A DNA stretch of 5,402 nt from Selenomonadaceae bacterium (GCA_017390245.1 JAFPCE010000285.1:1-5402), one strand, 5' to 3'; positions 1-5,402 are shown, counted from the stretch's first letter. The notes: generated from the letters alone by a model not told the origin. A program made the numbers and translations.

Positions 1-110
1 AAATTCTGCTTTATTTAACCAGGCTATTTTCTTGTCATATTATACAATTGTACATCATATACATACAACCAGATATTTTGTATATAACTTTATAAGCATA
101 ATCCGCTAAA

Positions 111-132
111 AATGCGCAGCATTGTATTTTTT
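111..132 (+). terminator. Weak hairpin with T-run upstream of the transporter operon
   Basis: A 5-bp stem (AATGC at 111-115, GCATT at 119-123) has a 3-nt loop, is preceded by A residues and is followed by T6 at 127-132 and another T6 at 135-140. The flanking A and T runs could lengthen the stem across a small bulge. It may be the terminator of a gene lying before the window. The stem is short and the region is AT-rich, so chance is a serious alternative. Nothing coding was found in positions 1-237. Confidence 0.28.
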
Positions 133-197
133 CGTTTTTTCCACTACATTTTTGTAATTTCACACGATACACTATAGATTTTTTAAAGCGTATCTTA

Positions 198-203
198 TAT
201 AAT
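198..203 (+). promoter_or_regulatory. Candidate -10 element for the ABC importer operon
   Basis: A perfect TATAAT lies 34 nt before the receptor start codon. It would give a start of transcription near 210 and a 5' leader of about 28 nt. The hexamer at the right distance for -35 (175-180, TAGATT) is poor, so the promoter would need an activator or another contact. The leader is too short to hold a riboswitch if this is the true start. The ribosome site AAAGGTGG at 221-228 lies 9 nt before the ATG. Confidence 0.42.
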
Positions 204-237
204 ATCAATAACGTTTTTTGAAAGGTGGTTACTATTT

Positions 238-1239
238 ATGTTTTCTGCAAAAAAATTAAAACTGGCAGCACTAGGTGTTGCAGCTATTATGTCCTTTGGT
301 ATTTTAGCTGGCTGCGGCAGTGATTCTGCTAAGAACAGCAAGGACAAAAAGTACAGCATCGGTGTTGTACAGCTAGTTGAACACAATGCATTAGACCAGG
401 CTAACAAGGGCTTTATTGATGCTCTGAAGGAGAGAGGCTTTGAGGAAGGCAAGAACCTGACCATTGATAACCAGAATGCTCAGGCAGATCAGTCCAACCT
501 CCAGAACATCGGCCAGCGCTTTGTTAACAACAAGGTTGATTTGATTTATGCTATTGCAACTCCATCTGCACAGACAGTTGCCAACCTCACTAAGAATATT
601 CCTATCGTAGGCTGCGCTATTACAGATTATGAGGCTGCTAAGCTGGTTAAGTCCAATGAAAAGCCAGGCGGCAATCTGACTGGTACCAGCGATATGAACC
701 CTATTAAGGAGCAGATTGATTTACTGCTGAAGGTTGCTCCTAATACCAAAACCATCGGCTGCATCTACACCTCCAGCGAGGTTAACTCCGAGATTCAGTA
801 CAAGGCTATGAAGGAATACGCTGAGTCTAAAGGTTTGAAGGTAGAGGCTGCTACCATTTCTACTGTTAATGATATCCAGCAGGCTGCCCAGAGCTTAGTT
901 GGCAAGGTTGATGCTTTCTATGAGCCAACCGATAACATTATCGCTTCTGCAATGCCTACTTTAGTTGCTGTTACCAATCCAGCTAACAAGCCTATTATCT
1001 GCGGTGAGGCTAACATGGTTAAGGCCGGCGGTTTAGCTACCTATGGTGTTGATTACTATGAGCTGGGCAAACAGTCCGGTAACATGGGAGCAGACATCTT
1101 AGAGGGTAAATCCAAGCCAGCTGATATGCCTGTCCAGACTGCTAAGACCTTAAAGGCAATGCTGAACAAGGCTGCAGCAAAGATTCTCGGCATCACCTTC
1201 ACTGATGAAGTACTGAAGGGCGCTGAAACTATAGAGTAA
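238..1239 (+). CDS. ABC importer solute-binding lipoprotein (TrpX/COG2984-like)
   Basis: This is the extracellular substrate receptor of an ABC importer, 333 residues long, which is normal for the PF04392 (ABC_sub_bind) family. It has a lipoprotein signal peptide: a lysine-rich start (K5, K6, K8), a hydrophobic core at about 9-23 and a lipobox L23-A24-G25-C26, so the mature protein should be lipid-anchored at C26. Family-like segments are the first beta strand YSIGVVQLVEH (about 39-49), GNLTGTSD, YEPTDNIIASAM and the GLATYGVDYYELGKQ segment near the C-terminus. The ATG has a good ribosome site, AAAGGTGG, 9 nt upstream. It is the first gene of an operon with its permease and ATPase. Members elsewhere are tied to tryptophan or aromatic amino acids by regulation (trpXYZ). 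That substrate is only a possibility here, because no diagnostic regulatory element is present. The codon choice (GCT, AAG, GGT, CAG) suggests high expression. Confidence 0.93.
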   Translation: MFSAKKLKLAALGVAAIMSFGILAGCGSDSAKNSKDKKYSIGVVQLVEHNALDQANKGFIDALKERGFEEGKNLTIDNQNAQADQSNLQNIGQRFVNNKVDLIYAIATPSAQTVANLTKNIPIVGCAITDYEAAKLVKSNEKPGGNLTGTSDMNPIKEQIDLLLKVAPNTKTIGCIYTSSEVNSEIQYKAMKEYAESKGLKVEAATISTVNDIQQAAQSLVGKVDAFYEPTDNIIASAMPTLVAVTNPANKPIICGEANMVKAGGLATYGVDYYELGKQSGNMGADILEGKSKPADMPVQTAKTLKAMLNKAAAKILGITFTDEVLKGAETIE

Positions 1240-1254
1240 TATTAATATAATCAG

Positions 1255-1311
1255 AAAAATGTATGACTCCAGGCAATGTGGCTTAGCTCATATACCTGGA
1301 GTCTGATTTTT
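1255..1311 (+). terminator. Intercistronic hairpin with T-run, probable partial terminator
   Basis: A perfect 9-bp inverted repeat (GACTCCAGG at 1265-1273, CCTGGAGTC at 1295-1303) is followed by TGATTTTT. An outer AAAAAT (1255-1260) can pair with ATTTTT (1306-1311) across a small internal loop. The hairpin starts 25 nt after the receptor stop and ends before the permease ribosome site. Such elements between receptor and permease genes commonly stop part of the transcription or protect the upstream message, so that more receptor than membrane protein is made. The loop is large (21 nt) and the T-run is only five bases, so leaky termination or mRNA stabilisation fits better than full termination. 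Confidence 0.6.
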
Positions 1312-1325
1312 AATAATCTGAATTT

Positions 1326-1332
1326 AAAGGAG
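1326..1332 (+). promoter_or_regulatory. Ribosome binding site that fixes a TTG start for the permease
   Basis: AAAGGAG sits 9 nt before the TTG at 1342. The upstream in-frame ATG at 1276 has no such site and lies inside the loop of the intercistronic hairpin. Translation from TTG also gives an N-terminus that begins just before the first membrane helix, as is usual for this permease family. Confidence 0.75.
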
Positions 1333-1341
1333 TTTATCAAA

Positions 1342-2220
1342 TTGGATTTAATCATTCCTACAATATCCCAGGGCCTGCTCTGGTCCCTGCTGGCTATTGG
1401 CGTATACATTACCTTCCGCGTGCTGGATATTGCTGATCTGACAGTAGAAGGCAGCTTTCCGTTAGGTGCAGCCACCGCTGCTTCCTGCCTGATAGCTGGC
1501 TGGAGTCCAATACCAGCTATTATCGTTGCAGCCTTTGCCGGCATGGTCAGCGGCATTGTTACAGGTCTTTTATGCACCAAATTAAAAATACCTGCCCTGC
1601 TGGCTGGTATTCTTACCATGATTGCACTTTATTCTGTAAACCTGCACATCATGCAAAAAGCAAATATTGCCCTGCTGCAGGTTGATACAATCTTCTCCCT
1701 TTATGCCCTGGATGGTGTATCCCAGGGTAATATGATTCTCATCATCGGACTTATTACAGTTGTTCTTTTATCCGTAGCCTGCTATGTATTCTTCGGTACA
1801 GAAATCGGTGCTGCTATCCGTGCTACAGGCTGCAATCAGCACATGATACGTGCTAACGGTATCAATACCGATATTACCATTATCTTAGGATTGCTGCTTT
1901 CTAACGGCTTAGTAGCAGTTTCTGGTGCTTTAGTGGCCCAGGCCCAGGGCTTTGCTGATGTGGGCATGGGTGTTGGTACCATCGTTATCGGCCTTGCCTC
2001 TGTTATTATCGGTGAGGTTATCTTCGGTACCAGAAGCTTCAAAAACTGCCTGATTTCTGTTATTTTAGGCTCTATTGTGTACCGTGCAGTTATTGCCATT
2101 GTATTGCAGATGGGCATGCCACCAAATGATTTGAAGCTCTTTACGGCTATTCTGGTTGCCATTGCCCTTTCCATGCCTCTTTTCCAGGCTAAGTTCAAAA
2201 AGAGAAAGGTGGCTGACTGA
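1342..2220 (+). CDS. ABC importer permease (TrpY/COG4120-like)
   Basis: This is the membrane subunit of the importer, 292 residues from the preferred TTG start, in the BPD_transp_2 (PF02653) style shared with branched-chain amino acid and sugar permeases. Hydrophobic segments suggest about eight or nine membrane helices (roughly 8-26, 37-54, 57-78, 84-103, 131-151, 177-199, 205-227, 236-258, 263-281). The segment around 154-175 (EIGAAIRATG, then MIRANGI) is the likely cytoplasmic coupling loop that contacts the ATPase. The early FRVLDIADLTVEGSFPLGAA segment at about 25-44 is typical of the family. The tail is basic (KFKKRK), consistent with a cytoplasmic C-terminus. A longer form from ATG 1276 would add 22 residues encoded within a hairpin and is unlikely. 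The stop TGA overlaps the ATG of the ATPase gene (TGATG), indicating translational coupling. Confidence 0.9.
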   Translation: MDLIIPTISQGLLWSLLAIGVYITFRVLDIADLTVEGSFPLGAATAASCLIAGWSPIPAIIVAAFAGMVSGIVTGLLCTKLKIPALLAGILTMIALYSVNLHIMQKANIALLQVDTIFSLYALDGVSQGNMILIIGLITVVLLSVACYVFFGTEIGAAIRATGCNQHMIRANGINTDITIILGLLLSNGLVAVSGALVAQAQGFADVGMGVGTIVIGLASVIIGEVIFGTRSFKNCLISVILGSIVYRAVIAIVLQMGMPPNDLKLFTAILVAIALSMPLFQAKFKKRKVAD

Positions 2221-3014
2221 TGTTACACATTGAAAATATTTCCAAAACCTTTAATCCAGGTACAATCACCGAAAAGGTTGCCTTGAAAAATGTATCTCTC
2301 CATTTAGACCCAGGTGATTTTGTTACTGTTATAGGTGGTAATGGTGCAGGTAAATCTACCTTAATGAATTCCATTGCCGGCACCTTTGGCGTTGACACTG
2401 GTAAAATCATCATTGATGGCACAGACATCACCAAATGGCCAGAGCATAAGCGTGCTAAATTTATCGGCCGTGTTTTCCAGGACCCTATGATGGGTACTGC
2501 AGCCAACATGCAGATTGAAGAAAATTTAGCCATTGCCTCCCGCCGGGGACGTGTTCCAACCCTGCGCTGGAGTTCTCCAGCCTCTCAGAGAGAAAAGTTC
2601 CGTGAGCAGCTGAAAACCCTTAATCTTGGTCTGGAAGACCGTTTAGAATCAAAGGTAGGCCTGCTCTCTGGTGGCCAGCGCCAGGCACTGACTCTTCTGA
2701 TGGCAACATTGGTAGAACCAAAGCTGCTGCTTTTAGATGAGCATACTGCGGCTCTTGATCCAAAAACTGCCGCCCAGGTACTGGCTCTCACAAACGATAT
2801 TGTCAACAAACGTAAATTAACTACCTTAATGATTACACATAACATGAAGGATGCTTTAGCCTGCGGTAACCGCCTGATAATGCTCCACAATGGACACATC
2901 CTTATCGACGTGAAAGGTGAAGAAAAGAAAAACCTTACCATCAAGGATCTGCTGGCCATGTTTGAAAAGGCTGCTGGCAGTGAGATGAATTCTGATGCAC
3001 TGCTTTTAAGCTAA
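2220..3014 (+). CDS. ABC importer ATP-binding protein (TrpZ/COG1101-like)
   Basis: This is the cytoplasmic ATPase that drives the importer, 264 residues long. All nucleotide-binding motifs are intact: Walker A GGNGAGKS at 39-46, Q-loop Q87 in VFQDP, signature LSGGQRQ at 149-155, Walker B LLLLD ending at D173 followed by catalytic E174, D-loop around 178-180, and switch H207 in ITH. The LLLDEHTAALDP form of Walker B and D-loop is typical of the COG1101 (PhnK-named, uncharacterised transport) group that pairs with COG2984 receptors and COG4120 permeases. The ATG overlaps the permease stop by one base and its ribosome site AAAGGTGG (2205-2212) lies inside the permease gene, so the two are probably coupled in translation. 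The gene ends 14 nt before a strong terminator, which marks the end of the operon. Confidence 0.95.
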   Translation: MLHIENISKTFNPGTITEKVALKNVSLHLDPGDFVTVIGGNGAGKSTLMNSIAGTFGVDTGKIIIDGTDITKWPEHKRAKFIGRVFQDPMMGTAANMQIEENLAIASRRGRVPTLRWSSPASQREKFREQLKTLNLGLEDRLESKVGLLSGGQRQALTLLMATLVEPKLLLLDEHTAALDPKTAAQVLALTNDIVNKRKLTTLMITHNMKDALACGNRLIMLHNGHILIDVKGEEKKNLTIKDLLAMFEKAAGSEMNSDALLLS

Positions 3015-3028
3015 GCTCTGTATAAAAC

Positions 3029-3075
3029 AATATCCCTTTATAGCCATGAGCGGCTATAAAGGGATATTTTATTTG
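3029..3075 (+). terminator. Strong intrinsic terminator of the ABC importer operon
   Basis: A perfect 17-bp stem (AATATCCCTTTATAGCC at 3029-3045 and its complement at 3052-3068) encloses a 6-nt loop and runs into TTTTATTT. It lies 14 nt after the ATPase stop codon. On the minus strand the stem is followed by a broken T-run (TTGTTTTA), so it could also act weakly in that direction. Confidence 0.93.
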
Positions 3076-3191
3076 AAAAATATATCCATATTAAATTTAT
3101 GAAAACAGACAGACTTAAAAATCTGCTACTTGGTTAGCTGATATATCTGAAAACAATTTTGTATAACAATTATGGAGAATCCCGGAAAATG

Positions 3192-3237
3192 AAAAAAGCT
3201 GTAAAAACGATAGGCACTCGTTTTTACAGCCTTCTTC
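3192..3237 (-). terminator. Intrinsic terminator of the minus-strand small RNA
   Basis: On the minus strand, a perfect 13-bp stem (GCTGTAAAAACGA at 3230-3218 with TCGTTTTTACAGC at 3210-3198) and a 7-nt loop are followed at once by T6 (3197-3192). The stem can extend to 20 positions with two A-C mismatches. On the plus strand no T-run follows, so the direction is clear. No protein gene ends just before it, so it needs another transcript to serve. Confidence 0.88.
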
Positions 3238-3254
3238 AAAAGAAGTATTATCTA

Positions 3255-3341
3255 TTAAAAGAGAGGGTTTATTGCGACATAGGGGAATGTCGCTTTAAGG
3301 GGTATATCAACATTCAATGGCGAGGGGTAAGTTGCTCTCAT
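3255..3341 (-). CDS. Possible 28-residue peptide inside the small RNA
   Basis: An ATG at 3341 is preceded by AGGAA (3353-3349) at 7 nt spacing and opens a 28-codon frame that stops at 3257-3255, wholly inside the predicted small RNA. The peptide begins MRATYPSPLNVDIP and ends AINPLF. It has five prolines, no membrane segment and no family I recognise. The three CCCCU motifs are read as YPS, PL and FPY codons, so RNA and peptide constraints would overlap. The AGGAA site lies in the loop of the apical hairpin while the ATG follows its 3' arm, so translation could be structure-dependent. The frame may be accidental: the RNA structure alone explains the region. Confidence 0.22.
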   Translation of the reverse strand: MRATYPSPLNVDIPLKATFPYVAINPLF

Positions 3342-3390
3342 CAGAACGTTCCTGACTTCTGAGCTTTGCCATTTCCCTGTCGATGTGTAT

Positions 3391-3419
3391 ATATTACTAT
3401 ATGGTAATGAGTATGTCAA
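3391..3419 (-). promoter_or_regulatory. Near-consensus promoter of the small RNA
   Basis: Read on the minus strand, a perfect -35 TTGACA (3419-3414) is followed by a 17-bp spacer and TAATAT (3396-3391). Transcription should start near A3384. Nothing else in the window has so good a housekeeping-sigma promoter, and no protein gene of normal size follows it. Confidence 0.75.
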
Positions 3420-3425
3420 GGGTAA

Positions 3426-3459
3426 TTTTTGATTTTTTTGTGTTTTTTTATGTTTTTTT
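3426..3459 (-). promoter_or_regulatory. Phased A-tracts, UP-element-like, upstream of the small RNA promoter
   Basis: Three seven-base T-tracts on the plus strand begin at 3433, 3443 and 3453, exactly 10 bp apart, with a shorter T5 at 3426-3430. On the minus strand these are A-tracts lying about 42-75 bp upstream of the predicted start at 3384. Established knowledge: A-tracts in helical phase bend DNA, and A-rich DNA in this position contacts the RNA polymerase alpha subunits (UP element). Inference: they strengthen the promoter. Confidence 0.6.
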
Positions 3460-3770
3460 GTGATTATATTATGGTTTCTTACACACTTGTAAGAATTTTT
3501 TACACATAATATTCCCAAAATTGTCCTTTTTCTGTAGTCATGAACACAAATTCACCATTATGTTATCATATTTTATCCATTTATCTATACCATAATACAA
3601 AGATACTCAAAAATTGAGGATATTTATATATATTCTGAAAAATCCTATTTTCCCCGCTATTTAGCTATAATCCATATTGATAGCGAAAAAAACATGACAT
3701 AATCTACCCATTTATTTTACAAAACATACTAATACAACTACTATAAATAAATCATTTACCATAGCAGCAA
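3460..3770. other. AT-rich intergenic stretch without a recognised gene
   Basis: I find no supportable coding region here. There is an 8-bp dyad TTCTTACA/TGTAAGAA with a 4-nt gap (3476-3495), followed by T6, which could be a weak plus-strand terminator or an operator for the nearby minus-strand promoter. A 6-bp inverted repeat CGCTAT/ATAGCG (3655-3660, 3680-3685) has a second partial left arm at 3664-3668. Neither is strong in DNA this rich in A and T. Confidence 0.5.
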
Positions 3771-3819
3771 TATAAAAGTGCAGCCAGCAGAGTGTACACC
3801 AGCTCTGTCAGCTGCACTT
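3771..3819 (-). terminator. Intrinsic terminator of the aminopeptidase transcript
   Basis: A 9-bp outer stem (AAGTGCAGC at 3776-3784 with GCTGCACTT at 3811-3819) and a 5-bp inner stem (CAGAG 3788-3792, CTCTG 3803-3807) are separated by a symmetric 3-nt internal loop. On the minus strand the stem begins 3 nt after the aminopeptidase stop and runs into TTTTATA. This closes the flavin reductase and aminopeptidase unit. Confidence 0.85.
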
Positions 3820-3822
3820 ATT

Positions 3823-5120
3823 TTATGCCATGAAAAATGCCTGTAAAAGATTATTTAAATGTTCCTGATCACGTGCTCCCATGGTCTCTCTGGCTGAGTG
3901 CATAGCCAGTATTGGCACACCAATATCCATAGCCCTCATTGGTACCAGTGCTGAAGCCATAGAACCTAAGGTAGAACCGCCAGGTATATCATTATTATTT
4001 ACAAACTGCTGGTAACATATAGCTTCCTGCTGGCACAAGCCTGCAATTATGGCTACAGCCTCTGCATCTCCGGCATAGGCCTGTGAAGCTGCCTGCTTTA
4101 ATACCACACCGCCATTAAGAACAGGCCTGTTGGTAGGATCTGCCTTTTCCATATAATCTGGATGCAGTCCATGAGCCACATCCACAGACAGCATAAAGCC
4201 TCCATTAACAGCCTGCCACATTTCTTCCCGGCTATAGCCTGACGCACTATAGATTCTCTCCAGGATTTGCAGCAATATGCCAGAATTAGCACCCTGCTTA
4301 GTTCTGCTGCCTATTTCTTCATTATCAAAGAGAGCAATTATACTCAGTCCATCACCTTCAGCATGTTCCCTGGCACTGATAATTCCCTTTAAACATGCCA
4401 CCACTGAAGTCAGATTATCCAGGCGTGGCGATGATATAAGCTCGCCATTTAATCCCAGCTGGCAGCCAGCTTCGTAAGGATAAAGACTCAGCTCGTATGA
4501 CAAGACATCTTCCTTCTGGCAATCCATTTCCCTGGCAAGGAAATCAGCAAAAAATCCCTGATTTTTTTCCTCCCCCAGCACTGCAGCCAATGGCAGAATA
4601 TCCTTCTGTTTCTTGATAGCTATGCCTTCATTAACCTTACGATTCATGTGTATAGCAAGATTTGGTATTGTCACCAGCGGCCTTGCCAGATCAATTAGCC
4701 TTGTTTCTGCTCTAAAGGATTATTCCCTTTTAAAACCACTTTTCCAGCTAAGGACAGAGGCCTGTCCAGCCAGCTGTTTAGTATTAAGCCACCATAGGTT
4801 TCAATATTTAAAATCCCATATTTTCCCTTTTCCATACTAGCAGCAGGTTTCAGCCTGAGACACGGAAAATCAGTATGAGCACAGGCCAGACGCAATTTAT
4901 TTTTTCCAGTAAAATCACCTTTTCCAGCAGTAAAGGCAATTATGGCAGAACCATAAATTTTTGTATAATACCCCTGCCCCCTGGACAGTTCCCATTTATC
5001 TGTCATAGCCAGAGGTTTAAATCCAGCCTTCAGCAGCATTTCTTCAGCATTTTTTACTGTATGATAAGGAGTAGCTGAGAACTTAATAAAATCCAGCAAA
5101 TCATTAACAGTATTTTCCAT
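3823..5120 (-). pseudogene. apeB: M18 family aminopeptidase gene with a single frameshift
   Basis: This encodes a cytoplasmic two-metal aminopeptidase (M18, aspartyl aminopeptidase family; COG1362) that trims N-terminal residues from peptides. The first frame runs from ATG 5120 to a stop at 4697-4695 and matches the family up to about residue 137 (NNPLE). The second frame continues the family sequence with AETRLIDLARPL then IPNLAIHMNR down to 3823. Restoring one base near 4710 gives about 432 residues, the normal family length. Numbered on that product, the expected metal ligands are all present: H82 in AHTD, D235 in RLDNLTS, E268 and E269 in DNEEIG, D314 in SVDVAHG and H408 in AMHSARE. Only the frame is damaged. 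No usable -1 slippery heptamer was found in the 22-nt window (4698-4719) where the shift must occur, so programmed shifting is unlikely. The GTG at 4674 would give only a C-terminal fragment lacking H82. The ribosome site AAAGGA (5132-5127) lies at the end of the upstream gene. Confidence 0.88.
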
Positions 5121-5123
5121 AAT

Positions 5124-5402
5124 TTATTCCTTTACCAGCAGCTTTTCAATCTCTGCTACATACATAGTATGATAATCCTTCTCCGGATACCATTTATCAT
5201 GGCTTTCCTGGTCAATAAAGCACTGTGGCTTCATTTCCTGGGCATATAGCTTGCGGCAAACCATGGCAATTTTCGCCTCTTCAAAGTACACATGGTCACC
5301 CTTATCCACAGGAGTAAGGCCAGCCTTGGCAATTTTATCCTCATCTCTGCCAGATACAGTGCCAAAATAACTCATCATTTTCCGCTTATCCTCACCAAAG
5401 AC
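5124..5402 (-). CDS. Flavin reductase family protein, C-terminal part (cut by window edge)
   Basis: The last 92 residues of a minus-strand gene are present. The frame stays open to the window end, with VFGEDKRK before the first methionine, so the ATG at 5378 is internal. The segment resembles the C-terminal half of the small FMN-binding flavin reductase-like proteins (DIM6/NTAB type): SGRDEDKIAKAGLTPV, then FEEAKIAMVCRKLYAQ, CFID, and YPEKDYHTMYVAEIEKLLVK at the end. These proteins bind FMN and are often linked to redox or flavin-dependent enzymes. The partner cannot be told from this fragment. The stop lies 3 nt before the aminopeptidase ATG, so the two are co-transcribed. The identification rests on motif resemblance only. 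Confidence 0.72.
   Translation of the reverse strand, partial: VFGEDKRKMMSYFGTVSGRDEDKIAKAGLTPVDKGDHVYFEEAKIAMVCRKLYAQEMKPQCFIDQESHDKWYPEKDYHTMYVAEIEKLLVKE

Larger units (their letters stand above)
3192..3384 (-). ncRNA. Candidate structured small RNA, about 193 nt, class not recognised
   Basis: A minus-strand transcription unit is defined by a near-consensus promoter (3391-3419) and an intrinsic terminator (3192-3237). From the predicted start at A3384, the 5' AUCGACA (3384-3378) pairs with UGUUGAU (3312-3306; one G-U pair). Inside that, AATGGC (3373-3368) pairs with GCCATT (3321-3316), and an apical hairpin can form from CAGAA (3361-3357) and TTCTG (3346-3342). A second hairpin has stem GCGACAT (3293-3287) and ATGTCGC (3280-3274) with loop UCCCCU. 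Three CCCCU motifs (3327-3323, 3302-3298, 3285-3281) fall in predicted unpaired segments. Established knowledge: C-rich single-stranded motifs in Firmicutes sRNAs such as FsrA and RsaE pair with ribosome binding sites. Inference: this is a trans-acting regulator, possibly also coding a short peptide. It does not match what I know of 6S, tmRNA, SRP RNA, RNase P or common riboswitches. It faces no gene directly downstream, which argues against a leader. Confidence 0.68.

Noticed and set aside
43..52. TACAATTGTA palindrome as a CopY/BlaI-type operator
   Set aside because: It matches TACANNTGTA, but a 10-bp palindrome is easily found by chance in such AT-rich DNA. It is far from the likely -10 and the operon has no copper or beta-lactam link.
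215..235. T-box-like AAAGGTGGTTA string before the receptor gene
   Set aside because: It is the Shine-Dalgarno sequence at the right spacing. There is no T-box core, no antiterminator partner and no terminator between it and the start codon.
3159..3362. A 67-residue plus-strand reading frame in the spacer
   Set aside because: It runs across the small RNA's terminator and hairpins in antisense, has no ribosome site of note and no family resemblance. The inverted repeats explain its sequence better.
3191..3384. 6S RNA, tmRNA, SRP RNA or CRISPR-related RNA
   Set aside because: The layout (5' rod, small C-rich hairpin, separate terminator) lacks the long closing stem with central bulge of 6S, the tRNA-like ends of tmRNA and the conserved SRP apical motif. 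No cas gene or repeat array is present.
3255..3518. An 87-residue minus-strand reading frame extending upstream of the small RNA
   Set aside because: It would start upstream of the promoter and translate through the phased A-tracts as lysine-rich low-complexity sequence. Only its last 28 codons lie in the predicted transcript.
3655..3692. CGCTAT/ATAGCG inverted repeat next to A7
   Set aside because: Six base pairs with a 19-nt loop is weak, and the T-run on the minus strand precedes the stem, so it is not a terminator.
4725..4742. U UUA AAA heptamer in the aminopeptidase gene as a programmed -1 frameshift site
   Set aside because: A -1 slip there meets the stop at 4722-4720 before reaching the downstream frame, so it cannot make the full-length protein.

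Overview
The window carries a plus-strand ABC importer operon, a convergent minus-strand pair of genes, and an intergenic spacer that appears to hold a strongly promoted small RNA. Purine-rich AAAGG-type ribosome sites, very AT-rich spacers, hairpin-plus-T terminators and a Firmicutes-style lipoprotein point to a low-to-moderate GC member of the Bacillota. A Negativicutes-like anaerobe is my guess, not something shown by a marker gene.

Positions 1-3075: three plus-strand genes encode a complete importer of the COG2984/COG4120/COG1101 type. They are a lipoprotein solute receptor (238-1239), a membrane permease (best start TTG at 1342, end 2220) and an ATPase (2220-3014, overlapping the permease stop by one base). 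A hairpin with a short T-run between receptor and permease genes may attenuate transcription, so that the receptor is made in excess. A perfect 17-bp hairpin terminator closes the operon. In some Firmicutes this transporter type is called TrpXYZ and linked to tryptophan or aromatic amino acids. No T-box or other recognisable riboswitch precedes it here, so the substrate is open.

Positions 3076-3775: a non-coding, AT-rich spacer. On the minus strand it has a near-ideal promoter (TTGACA, 17-bp spacer, TAATAT) and 10-bp-phased A-tracts just upstream of it. About 190 nt of foldable sequence follow, ending in a long perfect hairpin and T6. I read this as an independently transcribed structured RNA of about 193 nt. 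It displays three CCCCU motifs in predicted unpaired segments, the usual signature of sRNAs that pair with Shine-Dalgarno sequences. It also contains a 28-codon reading frame with a plausible ribosome site, so a dual-function RNA is possible. I do not recognise it as a known RNA class, and it is the most interesting item here.

Positions 3771-5402 (minus strand): a flavin-reductase-like gene, cut by the window edge, is followed after 3 nt by an M18 family aminopeptidase gene and its terminator. The aminopeptidase gene is broken by a single -1 frameshift near 4710, although every expected metal ligand is intact on the two sides. The cause is therefore either a very recent mutation or a sequencing error.
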